Position numbers and translations under genes: made by a program. Source: JBIQKZ01 sp044464765 (GTDB lineage Bacteria > Pseudomonadota > Gammaproteobacteria > Burkholderiales > Burkholderiaceae_B). From it: a DNA stretch of 64,000 nt. The stretch lies in assembly GCA_044464765.1 (NCBI GenBank), contig JBIQKZ010000002.1, forward strand, positions 124,001 to 188,000. The letters are read 5' to 3'. Each line of letters opens with the position of its first letter. Position 1 is the stretch's first letter. The notes beneath the pieces are model-generated. The model saw nothing but the letters and a program-made list of their open reading frames with translations. It searched no databases and was not told the DNA's origin. This document shows positions 8,948-16,975 of the stretch, piece by piece.

Positions 8948-9813
8948 CCGCACGCATTATCGACGGCAAGGCGCTGTCGAACACCATCAAGGCCGACGTC
9001 GCACAGCGGGCTACCGCCCTGAAACAGCGCGGCATTGTTCCGGGCCTAGCCGTCGTGTTGGTGGGCGACGACCCCGCGTCACAGGTTTATGTGCGCAATA
9101 AGGCGGCTGCCTGCGAAAAAGCAGGCTTGCACTCGCAAGTCATCCGTCTGGCGGGCGACGTCTCCGAAGACGAATTGCTGAACGTCGTGCATCAGCTCAA
9201 CAACGACGCAGCAGTGCACGGCATTCTTGTGCAACTGCCGCTGCCCGGGCACATGGACACCGCCAAAGTCATTGAAGCTATCGACGCCGGCAAAGATGTC
9301 GACGGCTTTCATATCAGCAACGCGGGCCTGCTCCTCACCGGCCGCCCGCTGTTTCGGCCCTGCACCCCGTACGGCATCCTGAAGATGCTTGAATCCGAAA
9401 GCGTGGCATTGCGCGGCGCCGAAGCCGTGGTCGTGGGCGCCAGCAATATCGTCGGCAAGCCCATGGCCCTGATGCTTCTGGCGGAAGGCGCCACCGTTAC
9501 TCTGTGCAACTCGAAAACGCGCGATCTGGGCGCCCAGACCCGGCGCGCCGATGTGCTGGTTGTTGCCACCGGTAAACCCGACATGATTACCGGCGACATG
9601 ATCAAACCGGGCGCCATCGTCATCGACGTCGGTATTAACCGCCGAAGCGACGGCACGCTGACCGGCGACGTGCAATTCGACACGGCAGTGCAAGTGGCAG
9701 GGGCCATCACCCCCGTGCCTGGCGGCGTCGGCCCCATGACCATCGCCATGCTGCTGGTCAACACCGTGGAAGCCGCGGAACGCAAGATCGCCGGCGCGCC
9801 ACTGCCGGCCTGA
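8944..9813 (+). CDS. folD: Bifunctional methylenetetrahydrofolate dehydrogenase/cyclohydrolase
   Basis: FolD interconverts 5,10-methylene-, methenyl- and 10-formyl-tetrahydrofolate with NADP+ in the cytoplasm. Family signatures are present: VGDDPASQVYVRNKAAACEK with the catalytic Lys, VQLPLPGHMD, KDVDGFH, PCTPYGI, and the Rossmann motif GASNIVGKPMAL, ending with PVPGGVGPMTIAML. Its 289 residues fit the family. The ATG overlaps the response regulator stop, an unusual partnership for a one-carbon enzyme and probably a matter of shared transcription. Confidence 0.97.
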   Translation: MTARIIDGKALSNTIKADVAQRATALKQRGIVPGLAVVLVGDDPASQVYVRNKAAACEKAGLHSQVIRLAGDVSEDELLNVVHQLNNDAAVHGILVQLPLPGHMDTAKVIEAIDAGKDVDGFHISNAGLLLTGRPLFRPCTPYGILKMLESESVALRGAEAVVVGASNIVGKPMALMLLAEGATVTLCNSKTRDLGAQTRRADVLVVATGKPDMITGDMIKPGAIVIDVGINRRSDGTLTGDVQFDTAVQVAGAITPVPGGVGPMTIAMLLVNTVEAAERKIAGAPLPA

Positions 9814-9906
9814 CTCCAAGGCCCAGCGGGTCCGGCGGCGGCCCCTATCAACTCGCCGCCCACCACGCGCCGCTCGTCGCGGCTGCCGTTGAACGACAGG
9901 TTTTAC

Positions 9907-11979
9907 GTGACTCTGAATCCTTTGCTTGCCCCCATCGAATCGTTGATCGACTACGCGGCGATCCAGCCTTCGCACATCGAGCCGGCCATCACCACGCTAA
10001 TCGCTTCCGCGCGCCAGGCTGTCGAGCAAGCCGCCGACCCATCCCTGCCCGCCACATGGGAAGCCATTATCGAACCCCTGGAAAGCGAGAGCGAAAAGCT
10101 TTGGCGCGCCTGGTCGGTGGCAGGCCATTTGAACGCCGTGGTGAACACCGCCGAGCTTCGCGAGGCCTATAACCAGTGCCTGCCGCTGGTCACTGAGTTT
10201 TCAACCTGGGTCGGGTTGCATAAGGGCTTGTACACCCAGTATGTACGCCTGAACGAGCCTGCCGCCCAGGCGCAGCTTAGCCCGGTGCGGCGGCGCATTA
10301 TCGAACTGGGCCTGCGCGACTTCAAGCTTAGCGGGGTCGAGCTGGAAGGCGAGTCGCGCCGGCAGTACGCGGAAATTTCCGACCAACAGGCCCAGTTGTC
10401 CCAGAAATTCTCCGAGAATGTCCTGGACGCGGTCGACGGCTGGACACTTCCCATCACCGATGAAGCCCGGCTGGCCGGTCTGCCCGACGATGTAAAGAAC
10501 GCCGCCAAGGATCGGGCCGCACAGGCTGGGACAGACGGTTGGATTCTTACTCTGAAAATGCCCTGCTACCTGCCTGTCATGCAGTACGCCCAGGATCGCA
10601 GTCTGCGCGAAACCATGTATCGAGCCTACGGCACGATCGCATCCGAGCAAGGCGACCCGCGTTTCGACAACTCGCGCCTGATCGAGCAATTGCTCAACCT
10701 GCGATCCCAAGAAGCCCAATTGCTGGGTTTTGAACATTTCGCGCAATTGCGCCTGCAAACCCGCATGGCGGACACGGCCGGGCAGGTTCTGGATTTCCTG
10801 CGCCGGCTCGCCGCCAAGGCCAAACCCTATGCGCAGCGCGACCTGGCCCAGCTAAAAGAGTTCGCATTGGCGCGATTCGATCTTGCCGACATGCAGCCTT
10901 GGGACATTCCCTATATTTCTGAACGCCTGCGCGAAGAGCGCTACGCCTACTCGGAAGACGAGGTCAAGCAGTACTTCACACTGCCCAAGGTCTTGCAAGG
11001 CCTGTTTCATGTAGCCCAGACCTTGTTCGACATCCGTCTGACGCCGACGCAAGCCGCTGTCTGGCACCAGGACGCCCAAGCCCTGCGCGTCGAGGATCTG
11101 GATGGCTCGCTGCGCGGGTACCTGTTTATCGACCTGTATGCGCGCCAGGGCAAGCAAAGCGGCGCTTGGGTCGATAGCGAACGCACGCGCCGCCGCCTGG
11201 GCGAATCACTGCAATTGCCTGTGGTCTACCTTACCTGCAATTTCGCGCCTCCACAGAACGGCAAGCCCGGCCTGCTGACCCACGACGACGTCATCACGTT
11301 ATTTCACGAAAGTGGGCACGCGTTGCACGCCCTGCTGTCCACGGTCGACGACCCGGCGGCCTCGCCTTTCGCCAGCGTGGAATGGGACGCCATCGAGCTG
11401 CCTTCCCAGTTCATGGAAAACTTTTGTTGGGAATGGTCTGTGGTGCAAGCGCTATCGGCCCATGTCGACACCGGCGCCGGCTTGCCGCGCGAACTCTACG
11501 ACAAGCTGATCGCCGCGCGCAACTACCAAAGCGGCATGCAAACCGTGCGACAGATCGAATTCTCGTTGTTCGACATGAGTCTACACAATCAGGCCAAAGG
11601 CCTGTCTATCGATCAGGTCATGCAAACCCTTGATACTATCCGGCAAGAGGTTGCGGTATTGTTTCCACCCTCTTGGCATCGCTTTCCCCATAACTTTTCC
11701 CATTTGTTCGCTGGAGGCTATGGCGCGGGCTATTACAGCTACAAATGGGCTGAAGTATTGTCCGCAGACGCCTACGACGCTTTCGAGGAAGCAGCGCGAC
11801 AGGGGCAAACCACAGATGGAACCACTCTCGATCCCACAACCGGCCGGCGTTTCCGCGACGAGGTGCTGGCGGTTGGGGGCTCACGCTCAGCCGCTGAATC
11901 ATTCAAGGCCTTTCGCGGACGAGACGCGTCGATGGATGCGCTGCTGCGCCACAATGGTATGGCCGACCCCGTCCTATAA
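9907..11979 (+). CDS. prlC: M3 family oligopeptidase (oligopeptidase A)
   Basis: This cytoplasmic zinc metallopeptidase degrades oligopeptides, including released signal peptides. The zinc-binding motif is HESGHALH, where most relatives have HEFGHALH. Other family blocks are VYLTCNFAPP and the late YYSYKWAEVLSADAY. The start is a judgement: a TTG at 9889 gives a six-residue longer protein, but GTG at 9907 yields the family-like MTLNPLLAP and has ACAGG six bases upstream, so 690 residues are proposed. It lies 93 bases after folD on the same strand and may be read through from it. I see nothing in 9814-9906. Confidence 0.93.
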   Translation: MTLNPLLAPIESLIDYAAIQPSHIEPAITTLIASARQAVEQAADPSLPATWEAIIEPLESESEKLWRAWSVAGHLNAVVNTAELREAYNQCLPLVTEFSTWVGLHKGLYTQYVRLNEPAAQAQLSPVRRRIIELGLRDFKLSGVELEGESRRQYAEISDQQAQLSQKFSENVLDAVDGWTLPITDEARLAGLPDDVKNAAKDRAAQAGTDGWILTLKMPCYLPVMQYAQDRSLRETMYRAYGTIASEQGDPRFDNSRLIEQLLNLRSQEAQLLGFEHFAQLRLQTRMADTAGQVLDFLRRLAAKAKPYAQRDLAQLKEFALARFDLADMQPWDIPYISERLREERYAYSEDEVKQYFTLPKVLQGLFHVAQTLFDIRLTPTQAAVWHQDAQALRVEDLDGSLRGYLFIDLYARQGKQSGAWVDSERTRRRLGESLQLPVVYLTCNFAPPQNGKPGLLTHDDVITLFHESGHALHALLSTVDDPAASPFASVEWDAIELPSQFMENFCWEWSVVQALSAHVDTGAGLPRELYDKLIAARNYQSGMQTVRQIEFSLFDMSLHNQAKGLSIDQVMQTLDTIRQEVAVLFPPSWHRFPHNFSHLFAGGYGAGYYSYKWAEVLSADAYDAFEEAARQGQTTDGTTLDPTTGRRFRDEVLAVGGSRSAAESFKAFRGRDASMDALLRHNGMADPVL

Positions 11980-12015
11980 TGCCCCCATGACAGAAACAGA
12001 TTCGGTGTCCTGAAA

Positions 12016-12684
12016 ATGCTTAAAGCCTATCAATGTCTTTCGGGAGTTCTAACCCTTGCCTTGGGCTTGTGGTCGCCCATGGCGTCGTCAGCCGATCCAG
12101 CGGTCGGCCAGGCCGGCGCGATCGCAGCCTCGGCGGCTGCGCAAGACGCTGCCAACCCTAAAGAAGCCCAAAGCACCATTCGCGGGGTTCGCGGTTTTCT
12201 GCCCGACCTGCGCTTCAGCCTGCAAGGCGAACACGGTGCAACCGTTACCCAGGACGCCTTCAAAGGCAAGGTCGTCATGCTGTTCTTCGGCTATGCCAGT
12301 TGCCCCGACATCTGCCCGACCACCATGGCCCAGTTGTCCCAGGTCATGCATCAGTTGGGCGATCAAGCCAAAGATGTCCGCATTCTGTTCATCAGTGTGG
12401 ATCCACATCGCGACACCCCCGAAGTCCTGCAAGCGTACGTCAATGTGTTCGATCCTAACGCCATCGGCCTTACCGGCAGCGAGCGCCAGATCGCCGACGT
12501 GGCCCGGCGTTACCGTGTGGCCTATCAAATCGAAAAGCCCGACAGCAACGACCCCGGAAACTACGAAGTGGCCCATGGCCGGGGCATCTATATTTTCGAT
12601 CAGAAAGGCCGGGCGCGGCTGCTGGCATCTGACTCCGACTCTATCGATGCGCTGACCAAGGCAGTGCAAGGCCTGCTGGGCTAA
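12016..12684 (+). CDS. Sco1/SenC family copper protein
   Basis: Sco proteins deliver copper to, or keep thiols reduced in, the CuA centre of cytochrome c oxidase at the periplasmic face. The protein begins with a signal peptide (hydrophobic to about residue 25). It has a thioredoxin-like fold with the copper motif CPDIC (Cys96/Cys100), the conserved block LFISVDPHRDTPE, and the third ligand, a His, in EVAHGRGIYIFD. No lipobox cysteine is evident, so it may stay anchored by its N terminus or be soluble. It starts 36 bases after prlC. Its stop overlaps the convergent flavoprotein gene by four bases. No oxidase genes are nearby. Confidence 0.9.
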   Translation: MLKAYQCLSGVLTLALGLWSPMASSADPAVGQAGAIAASAAAQDAANPKEAQSTIRGVRGFLPDLRFSLQGEHGATVTQDAFKGKVVMLFFGYASCPDICPTTMAQLSQVMHQLGDQAKDVRILFISVDPHRDTPEVLQAYVNVFDPNAIGLTGSERQIADVARRYRVAYQIEKPDSNDPGNYEVAHGRGIYIFDQKGRARLLASDSDSIDALTKAVQGLLG

Positions 12685-14069
12685 ATTTTTGACGCGGCGT
12701 CCCGCAACGCGGTGCGCAAGCCCTCTTCGACCACCGGGTGATAGAACGGCATCGACAGCATCTGTTTTACCGTCATGTCTTGCTGGTGCGCCCAAGCCAA
12801 TAAATGCCCGATATGCTCGGCAGCCGGGCCCGCCATTTCGGCGCCCAGGAAGCGACCAGAGCCCGATTCTGCATACACTCGCAACTTGCCATAGTTTTTC
12901 AACATGACGCGCGAACGGCCTTGATTGGAAAAATCCACCTCGCCAATCACCGCGGTTTCCGGCAAGCTTTTGAACGGAACCCCGATATGGGCGATCTGCG
13001 GATCGGTGAACACCACCGACAATCGCGCTCGGCGCTCAGCTACCTGCACATCCGGATAGCGCGCTGCGTTGGCTCCTGCGATTCGGCCATCGTCGGCCGC
13101 CTCGTGCAAAAGCGGAATATCGCCGTTGACGTCGCCGGCGATGAAAATAGGCGTACCCTCCAACTGCAAGGTATTCTTGTCGAATCGCGGCTGGCCCTTG
13201 TCGTCGAGCGAAGCCGACGTGTTCTTCAGTTGTAAACGGTCCACATAGGGTTTGCGGCCCGCGGCCATCAGAACATAGTCAAACTCTTCGGTGACCGGTT
13301 TACCCTGTTCTGGCGTATAGCGTAGCCTGACCACGTCGCCGTCCCTGTCCCGGCTTGCCTCGAGTACTTCAGTATTCAGAAAAAGTTCGAAGTCTTTCTC
13401 GAAGGCCTTTTGCGCGCTGGCGCGAACCTGTGGGTCGGAAATACCCGCAAGGCTGGCGCTGCGCCCAATGACGCGCACCTGCACACCCAACCGCGCCAAA
13501 GCCTGCCCCAGCTCCAGGCCGATCACCCCAGCGCCGATCACAGCCACCCGCTCGGGTAGATCATTCCAGGCAAAAACATCGTCGTTGACGACCAGGCGAT
13601 GGCCTAGCGACTGGTACATGGGCGGCACAACGGGCGTGGAGCCCGTGGCGATAACGGTGCGGGATGCCTCGACCTGCGTATGGTCGTCGACCTGCAATAG
13701 CGTGTCGGACAGGAAATGAGCATAACCGCGCAGTTTGTCGCCGTCAGGCATGGCGTTCACCGTATCGACTACAAAACCCACAAAGCGATCCCGCTCGGAC
13801 TTGACGCGATTCATAACCTGGACGCCGTCCACCCGAATCCGGCCTTCGACATAGATGCCGAAGGGCTGCGTATTGGCTGCGGCATGGGCTGCGTCGGCGG
13901 CGGCAATCAAGAGCTTGGACGGCATGCAGCCAACACGCGCGCACATGGTGCCATAGGCCCCGCCTTCGATAAGAACGGCCGACAAACCCGCCGACTTGAC
14001 TGCGCGATAGGCTGACAAACCCGCCGTACCAGCGCCAATAATTGCCAAATCGGTCTTAATCGTCTTCAT
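12681..14069 (-). CDS. Dihydrolipoamide dehydrogenase-like pyridine nucleotide-disulfide oxidoreductase
   Basis: This is a 462-residue flavoprotein of the Lpd/mercuric reductase class. It shows the FAD motif GAGTAG near residue 10, the redox pair CARVGC followed by MPSKLL, the second dinucleotide motif GAGVIG, and the C-terminal dimer-interface HPVVEEG supplying the catalytic base. Start 14069 (MKTIKTDLAIIG) is preferred because the fold begins at once and GGGATGG lies upstream; the longer frame from 14084 overlaps the neighbouring stop. Unlike the lpdA at the left end, it has no lipoyl domain and no 2-oxoacid dehydrogenase partner nearby. It follows the nitroreductase with a two-base gap, so the two redox enzymes are co-expressed. 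The true substrate is uncertain. Confidence 0.85.
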   Translation of the reverse strand: MKTIKTDLAIIGAGTAGLSAYRAVKSAGLSAVLIEGGAYGTMCARVGCMPSKLLIAAADAAHAAANTQPFGIYVEGRIRVDGVQVMNRVKSERDRFVGFVVDTVNAMPDGDKLRGYAHFLSDTLLQVDDHTQVEASRTVIATGSTPVVPPMYQSLGHRLVVNDDVFAWNDLPERVAVIGAGVIGLELGQALARLGVQVRVIGRSASLAGISDPQVRASAQKAFEKDFELFLNTEVLEASRDRDGDVVRLRYTPEQGKPVTEEFDYVLMAAGRKPYVDRLQLKNTSASLDDKGQPRFDKNTLQLEGTPIFIAGDVNGDIPLLHEAADDGRIAGANAARYPDVQVAERRARLSVVFTDPQIAHIGVPFKSLPETAVIGEVDFSNQGRSRVMLKNYGKLRVYAESGSGRFLGAEMAGPAAEHIGHLLAWAHQQDMTVKQMLSMPFYHPVVEEGLRTALRDAASKI

Positions 14070-14071
14070 GT

Positions 14072-14644
14072 TCAGCCATCCCATTCACTGACAAAATCGC
14101 GAAAATCAGGGCGTTGCACAGGGTCTATTTCGTTGATCGGCGTACCAATGGCCAGATAGCCCATGAACTTGTAGTCGAGCCCATCGAAGCCCAAGGCTTC
14201 GTTGACTTCGTCAACATACGTGCCCAGGCCGGTGCTCCAGTAGGCGCCAAACCCCAGCATGTGCGCGGCGTTCAGCATGTTGGTGACCGCCGCGCCGGTG
14301 GCAAGCAGCCGCTCGTGCTCGGGAATCTTCAGATTGCTGTGATCGATCCGGCACGCCAACGCCACCAGCAAGGGCACCTTGCTAAGCCAAGTACGCGTCG
14401 AGGCTTCCTTTTCCGTGGTCAGCGGCAAGCCGGCCCGGCGAATGGAGCCTATTGCCAGGTCGGCCAACTTGCCCACCGCATCGCCGCGTATCAATGCAAA
14501 CCGCCAGGGTCGCAATCGCCCATGATCCGGCGCCGACATGGCCGCGCGCAGGATCAGCGCCAACTGCTCTTCGGTGGGGCCTGGCGCCTGCACGAATTTG
14601 ACGGAACGACGGGAGAAGAGATAATCAATCGGTTCAACAGACAT
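14072..14644 (-). CDS. NAD(P)H nitroreductase, YdjA-like
   Basis: A small FMN-dependent nitroreductase-fold protein of 190 residues, the size of E. coli YdjA. Visible blocks are the N-terminal FMN-binding LFSRRSVKFVQAP, then APDHGRLRPWRFALIRGD, and the C-terminal FMGYLAIGTP. The start at 14644 (MSVEPIDYL) is supported by AAGGA upstream; the longer frame from 14740 adds an unlikely tail. It is followed at two bases by the Lpd-like flavoprotein and preceded at 67 bases by pdxJ, all on the minus strand. The physiological substrate is unknown for this subfamily. Confidence 0.88.
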   Translation of the reverse strand: MSVEPIDYLFSRRSVKFVQAPGPTEEQLALILRAAMSAPDHGRLRPWRFALIRGDAVGKLADLAIGSIRRAGLPLTTEKEASTRTWLSKVPLLVALACRIDHSNLKIPEHERLLATGAAVTNMLNAAHMLGFGAYWSTGLGTYVDEVNEALGFDGLDYKFMGYLAIGTPINEIDPVQRPDFRDFVSEWDG

Positions 14645-14711
14645 TTTCCATCCTTGAGATAGAGTCGGGGGCTGTACAGTCACAGCCAAAACGCCGCTCA
14701 GGGCGGCATGC

Positions 14712-15446
14712 TTAGCACGCAATGGAACGGTGAGCGGCAACCATCAGCGCTTTCATGTCGCGCACGGCTTTCTCCCAGCCGTCAAAGACGGCATGCGCCA
14801 CGATGGCGTGGCCGATATTCAGTTCGGCAATGCCGGGCAAAGCGGCAATCGTATCGACGTTATCATAGTTCAGACCATGCCCGGCATTGATGCGTAGCCC
14901 CAAGCCGGCGGCATGCGCGATCGCCGTGCGGATGCGCTCGACTTCAGCCAGCGCCTGTTCCCCGGCGGCTTCGGCGTAAGCGCCCGTATGCAGTTCGATG
15001 ACGGTGGCCCCGCAGCGCCGGGAAGCTTCGATCTGCGCGGCGTCGGGATCGATAAACAGAGACACCCGGATACCTGCATCGTGCAATTGATTGACCGCGG
15101 CCTGCACCTCGGTGAAATGTCCGATGACATCCAGCCCGCCTTCGGTGGTGAGTTCGCTGCGCTTTTCCGGAACCAGGCAGACGTCGTCGGGCCGGGTTCG
15201 GCAGGCGATACCCAGCATTTCGGTGGTAACCGCGCATTCAAGATTCATGCGCGTGCGCAGGCGCGCACGCATGGCCGTTACGTCGGCGTCCTGGATATGG
15301 CGGCGATCTTCGCGCAGATGCAGGGTGATCAGGTCGGCGCCGGCTTCCTCGGCCCGCACGGCCGCCTCGATAGGATCGGGATAGGTCGTGAATCGCTGCT
15401 GGCGCAGTGTTGCCACATGATCAATATTCACTCCGAGCTCTATCAT
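14712..15446 (-). CDS. pdxJ: Pyridoxine 5'-phosphate synthase
   Basis: PdxJ condenses 3-amino-2-oxopropyl phosphate with 1-deoxyxylulose 5-phosphate to give pyridoxine 5'-phosphate, the last ring-forming step of vitamin B6 synthesis. The TIM-barrel signatures are clear: MIELGVNIDHVATLRQQR at the N terminus, ITLHLREDRRHIQDADV, and the phosphate-binding INAGHGLNYDN. The start at 15446 (MIELG) is the conserved family start; two GTG codons just upstream are less likely. Length is 244 residues. It may be the first gene of pdxJ-nitroreductase-flavoprotein. Confidence 0.96.
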   Translation of the reverse strand: MIELGVNIDHVATLRQQRFTTYPDPIEAAVRAEEAGADLITLHLREDRRHIQDADVTAMRARLRTRMNLECAVTTEMLGIACRTRPDDVCLVPEKRSELTTEGGLDVIGHFTEVQAAVNQLHDAGIRVSLFIDPDAAQIEASRRCGATVIELHTGAYAEAAGEQALAEVERIRTAIAHAAGLGLRINAGHGLNYDNVDTIAALPGIAELNIGHAIVAHAVFDGWEKAVRDMKALMVAAHRSIAC

Positions 15447-15472
15447 CACCACCCAACCTTAAGCAAAACACT

Positions 15473-16975
15473 CTATGACGCATTGGGCGTGGTCTGGCCC
15501 GTACCGGCGGTTTCAGCGCCCGTATCCGCCGTTTCCACAAGAGAGGTCTCGTTCCAGCCGCCGCCCAAGGCTTTGTAGAGCTCGACCCGGTTCACCAGCG
15601 ACGCCAGGCCGGTCTGCACAAACTGACGCTGGGCGCTGTACAAGGATACCTCGGCCGATTGAACCTGCAGAAAGCTGTCAATGCCATTCTCGTACCGCAT
15701 ACGCGCGATATCAACGGTTTTCGCCGCAGAATCCTCGAGGGCCCGCAAAGCGTCGAGCTGATGGGAATACGTGGCTTCTCCGGCCAGGGCGTCGGCTACT
15801 TCCCTGAACGCGACCTGGATGGTTTTCTCGTACTGCGCAACGGCAATGTTCTTGCGCGCCTCGGCCAGGTCAAGATTGCCGCTGACTCCGCCGGAAAACA
15901 GCGGCACCGTCAGCTGCGGTGAATAGGTCCAGAACTTGTTGCTGGAACTGAACAAACCACCCATGGCCGGGCTGGCAAAACCCAGCAGTCCGGTAATCGA
16001 GATATTGGGGAAAAACGCAGCGCGTGCCGCCCCGATATTGGCATTAGCCCCCATCAAGGTGTGCTCGGCGCCGATAATGTCGGGACGGCGCGTAAGCAGA
16101 TCGGACGGCAAGCCGACTGGAATGGACGCCAGCAATTGATCTTTACCGAACACCGCAGCACGTGGAATATCGACGGGCGGCTGTTCGCCCAACAATACCC
16201 TAAGCGCATTCTGCGCCTGCGCCTGCGCACGTTGGATTTCCGACAGGTCGGCGCGTACGGTTTCCAGTTGGCTGCGCGCCTGATTCAAATCGAGGGCCCC
16301 GGCCACGCCGGCATCGAAACGAGCCTGGACAATGTCCATGGAATTCTGGCGCGAGACCAGCGTTTTCTGGGCTAGATCGTACTGCTGCTCGGCCGCTCTA
16401 AGGTTGAAGTAGCCCTCGGCCACGCCGGCGACCAAGCCGATGTGCACCGTGCGCTGTGCCTGCTCGGTGGCCAGGTAGGCCTGGCGCGCCGCTTCGGTAA
16501 GGTTGCGGATGCGGCCGAAAAAATCCAGCTCGAACGACGTGATGCCAACGCCCGCTTGATAAACACGTGAGACGCTGGGGCTGTCCGGGTTCATGCGCAG
16601 CGCCTGGGGGTTACGCGTATGGGTTGCCGTGCCCCCCACGCCAAAGGTCGGCAACTGCTCGCTTTGTTGAATCCCGTACTGCGCCCGCGCTTCCTGCACC
16701 CGTTGCGCGGCAATGCGAAGATCGCGGTTGTTGGCCAGCGCAATGTCGATAAGCGCCAATAGCTGCGGATCGCGGAAAAATTCCCGCCATCCCAGGTCGG
16801 CGCTGGACTGCGCCGAGGTGTCCGTATCGGTGGATGCCGCTTCTTTGCCATAGTCGGGAAACTGCTGCGGCACCGGCGCGACCGGCCTTTCGTACTTTGG
16901 CGCCAGGGAGCACCCCGCAAGCACTAATGCAGCAAGCACAGGCAGAACGGCTAGTTTAAAAACGGGTTGTTTCAT
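15473..16975 (-). CDS. RND efflux outer-membrane factor lipoprotein (OprM/TolC type)
   Basis: This is the outer-membrane channel of a tripartite drug efflux pump. The N terminus is a lipoprotein signal with lipobox LVLAGC, so the mature protein starts at Cys22 and is acylated. The body has the duplicated outer-membrane-efflux repeat of the NodT/OprM family, with conserved pieces such as DLGWREFFRDPQL, SFELDFFGRIRNL, LTRRPDIIGAEHTL and TVPLFSGG. Length 500 residues is normal. Its ATG overlaps the RND pump stop by four bases, making it the last gene of adaptor-pump-channel. Confidence 0.93.
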   Translation of the reverse strand: MKQPVFKLAVLPVLAALVLAGCSLAPKYERPVAPVPQQFPDYGKEAASTDTDTSAQSSADLGWREFFRDPQLLALIDIALANNRDLRIAAQRVQEARAQYGIQQSEQLPTFGVGGTATHTRNPQALRMNPDSPSVSRVYQAGVGITSFELDFFGRIRNLTEAARQAYLATEQAQRTVHIGLVAGVAEGYFNLRAAEQQYDLAQKTLVSRQNSMDIVQARFDAGVAGALDLNQARSQLETVRADLSEIQRAQAQAQNALRVLLGEQPPVDIPRAAVFGKDQLLASIPVGLPSDLLTRRPDIIGAEHTLMGANANIGAARAAFFPNISITGLLGFASPAMGGLFSSSNKFWTYSPQLTVPLFSGGVSGNLDLAEARKNIAVAQYEKTIQVAFREVADALAGEATYSHQLDALRALEDSAAKTVDIARMRYENGIDSFLQVQSAEVSLYSAQRQFVQTGLASLVNRVELYKALGGGWNETSLVETADTGAETAGTGQTTPNAS

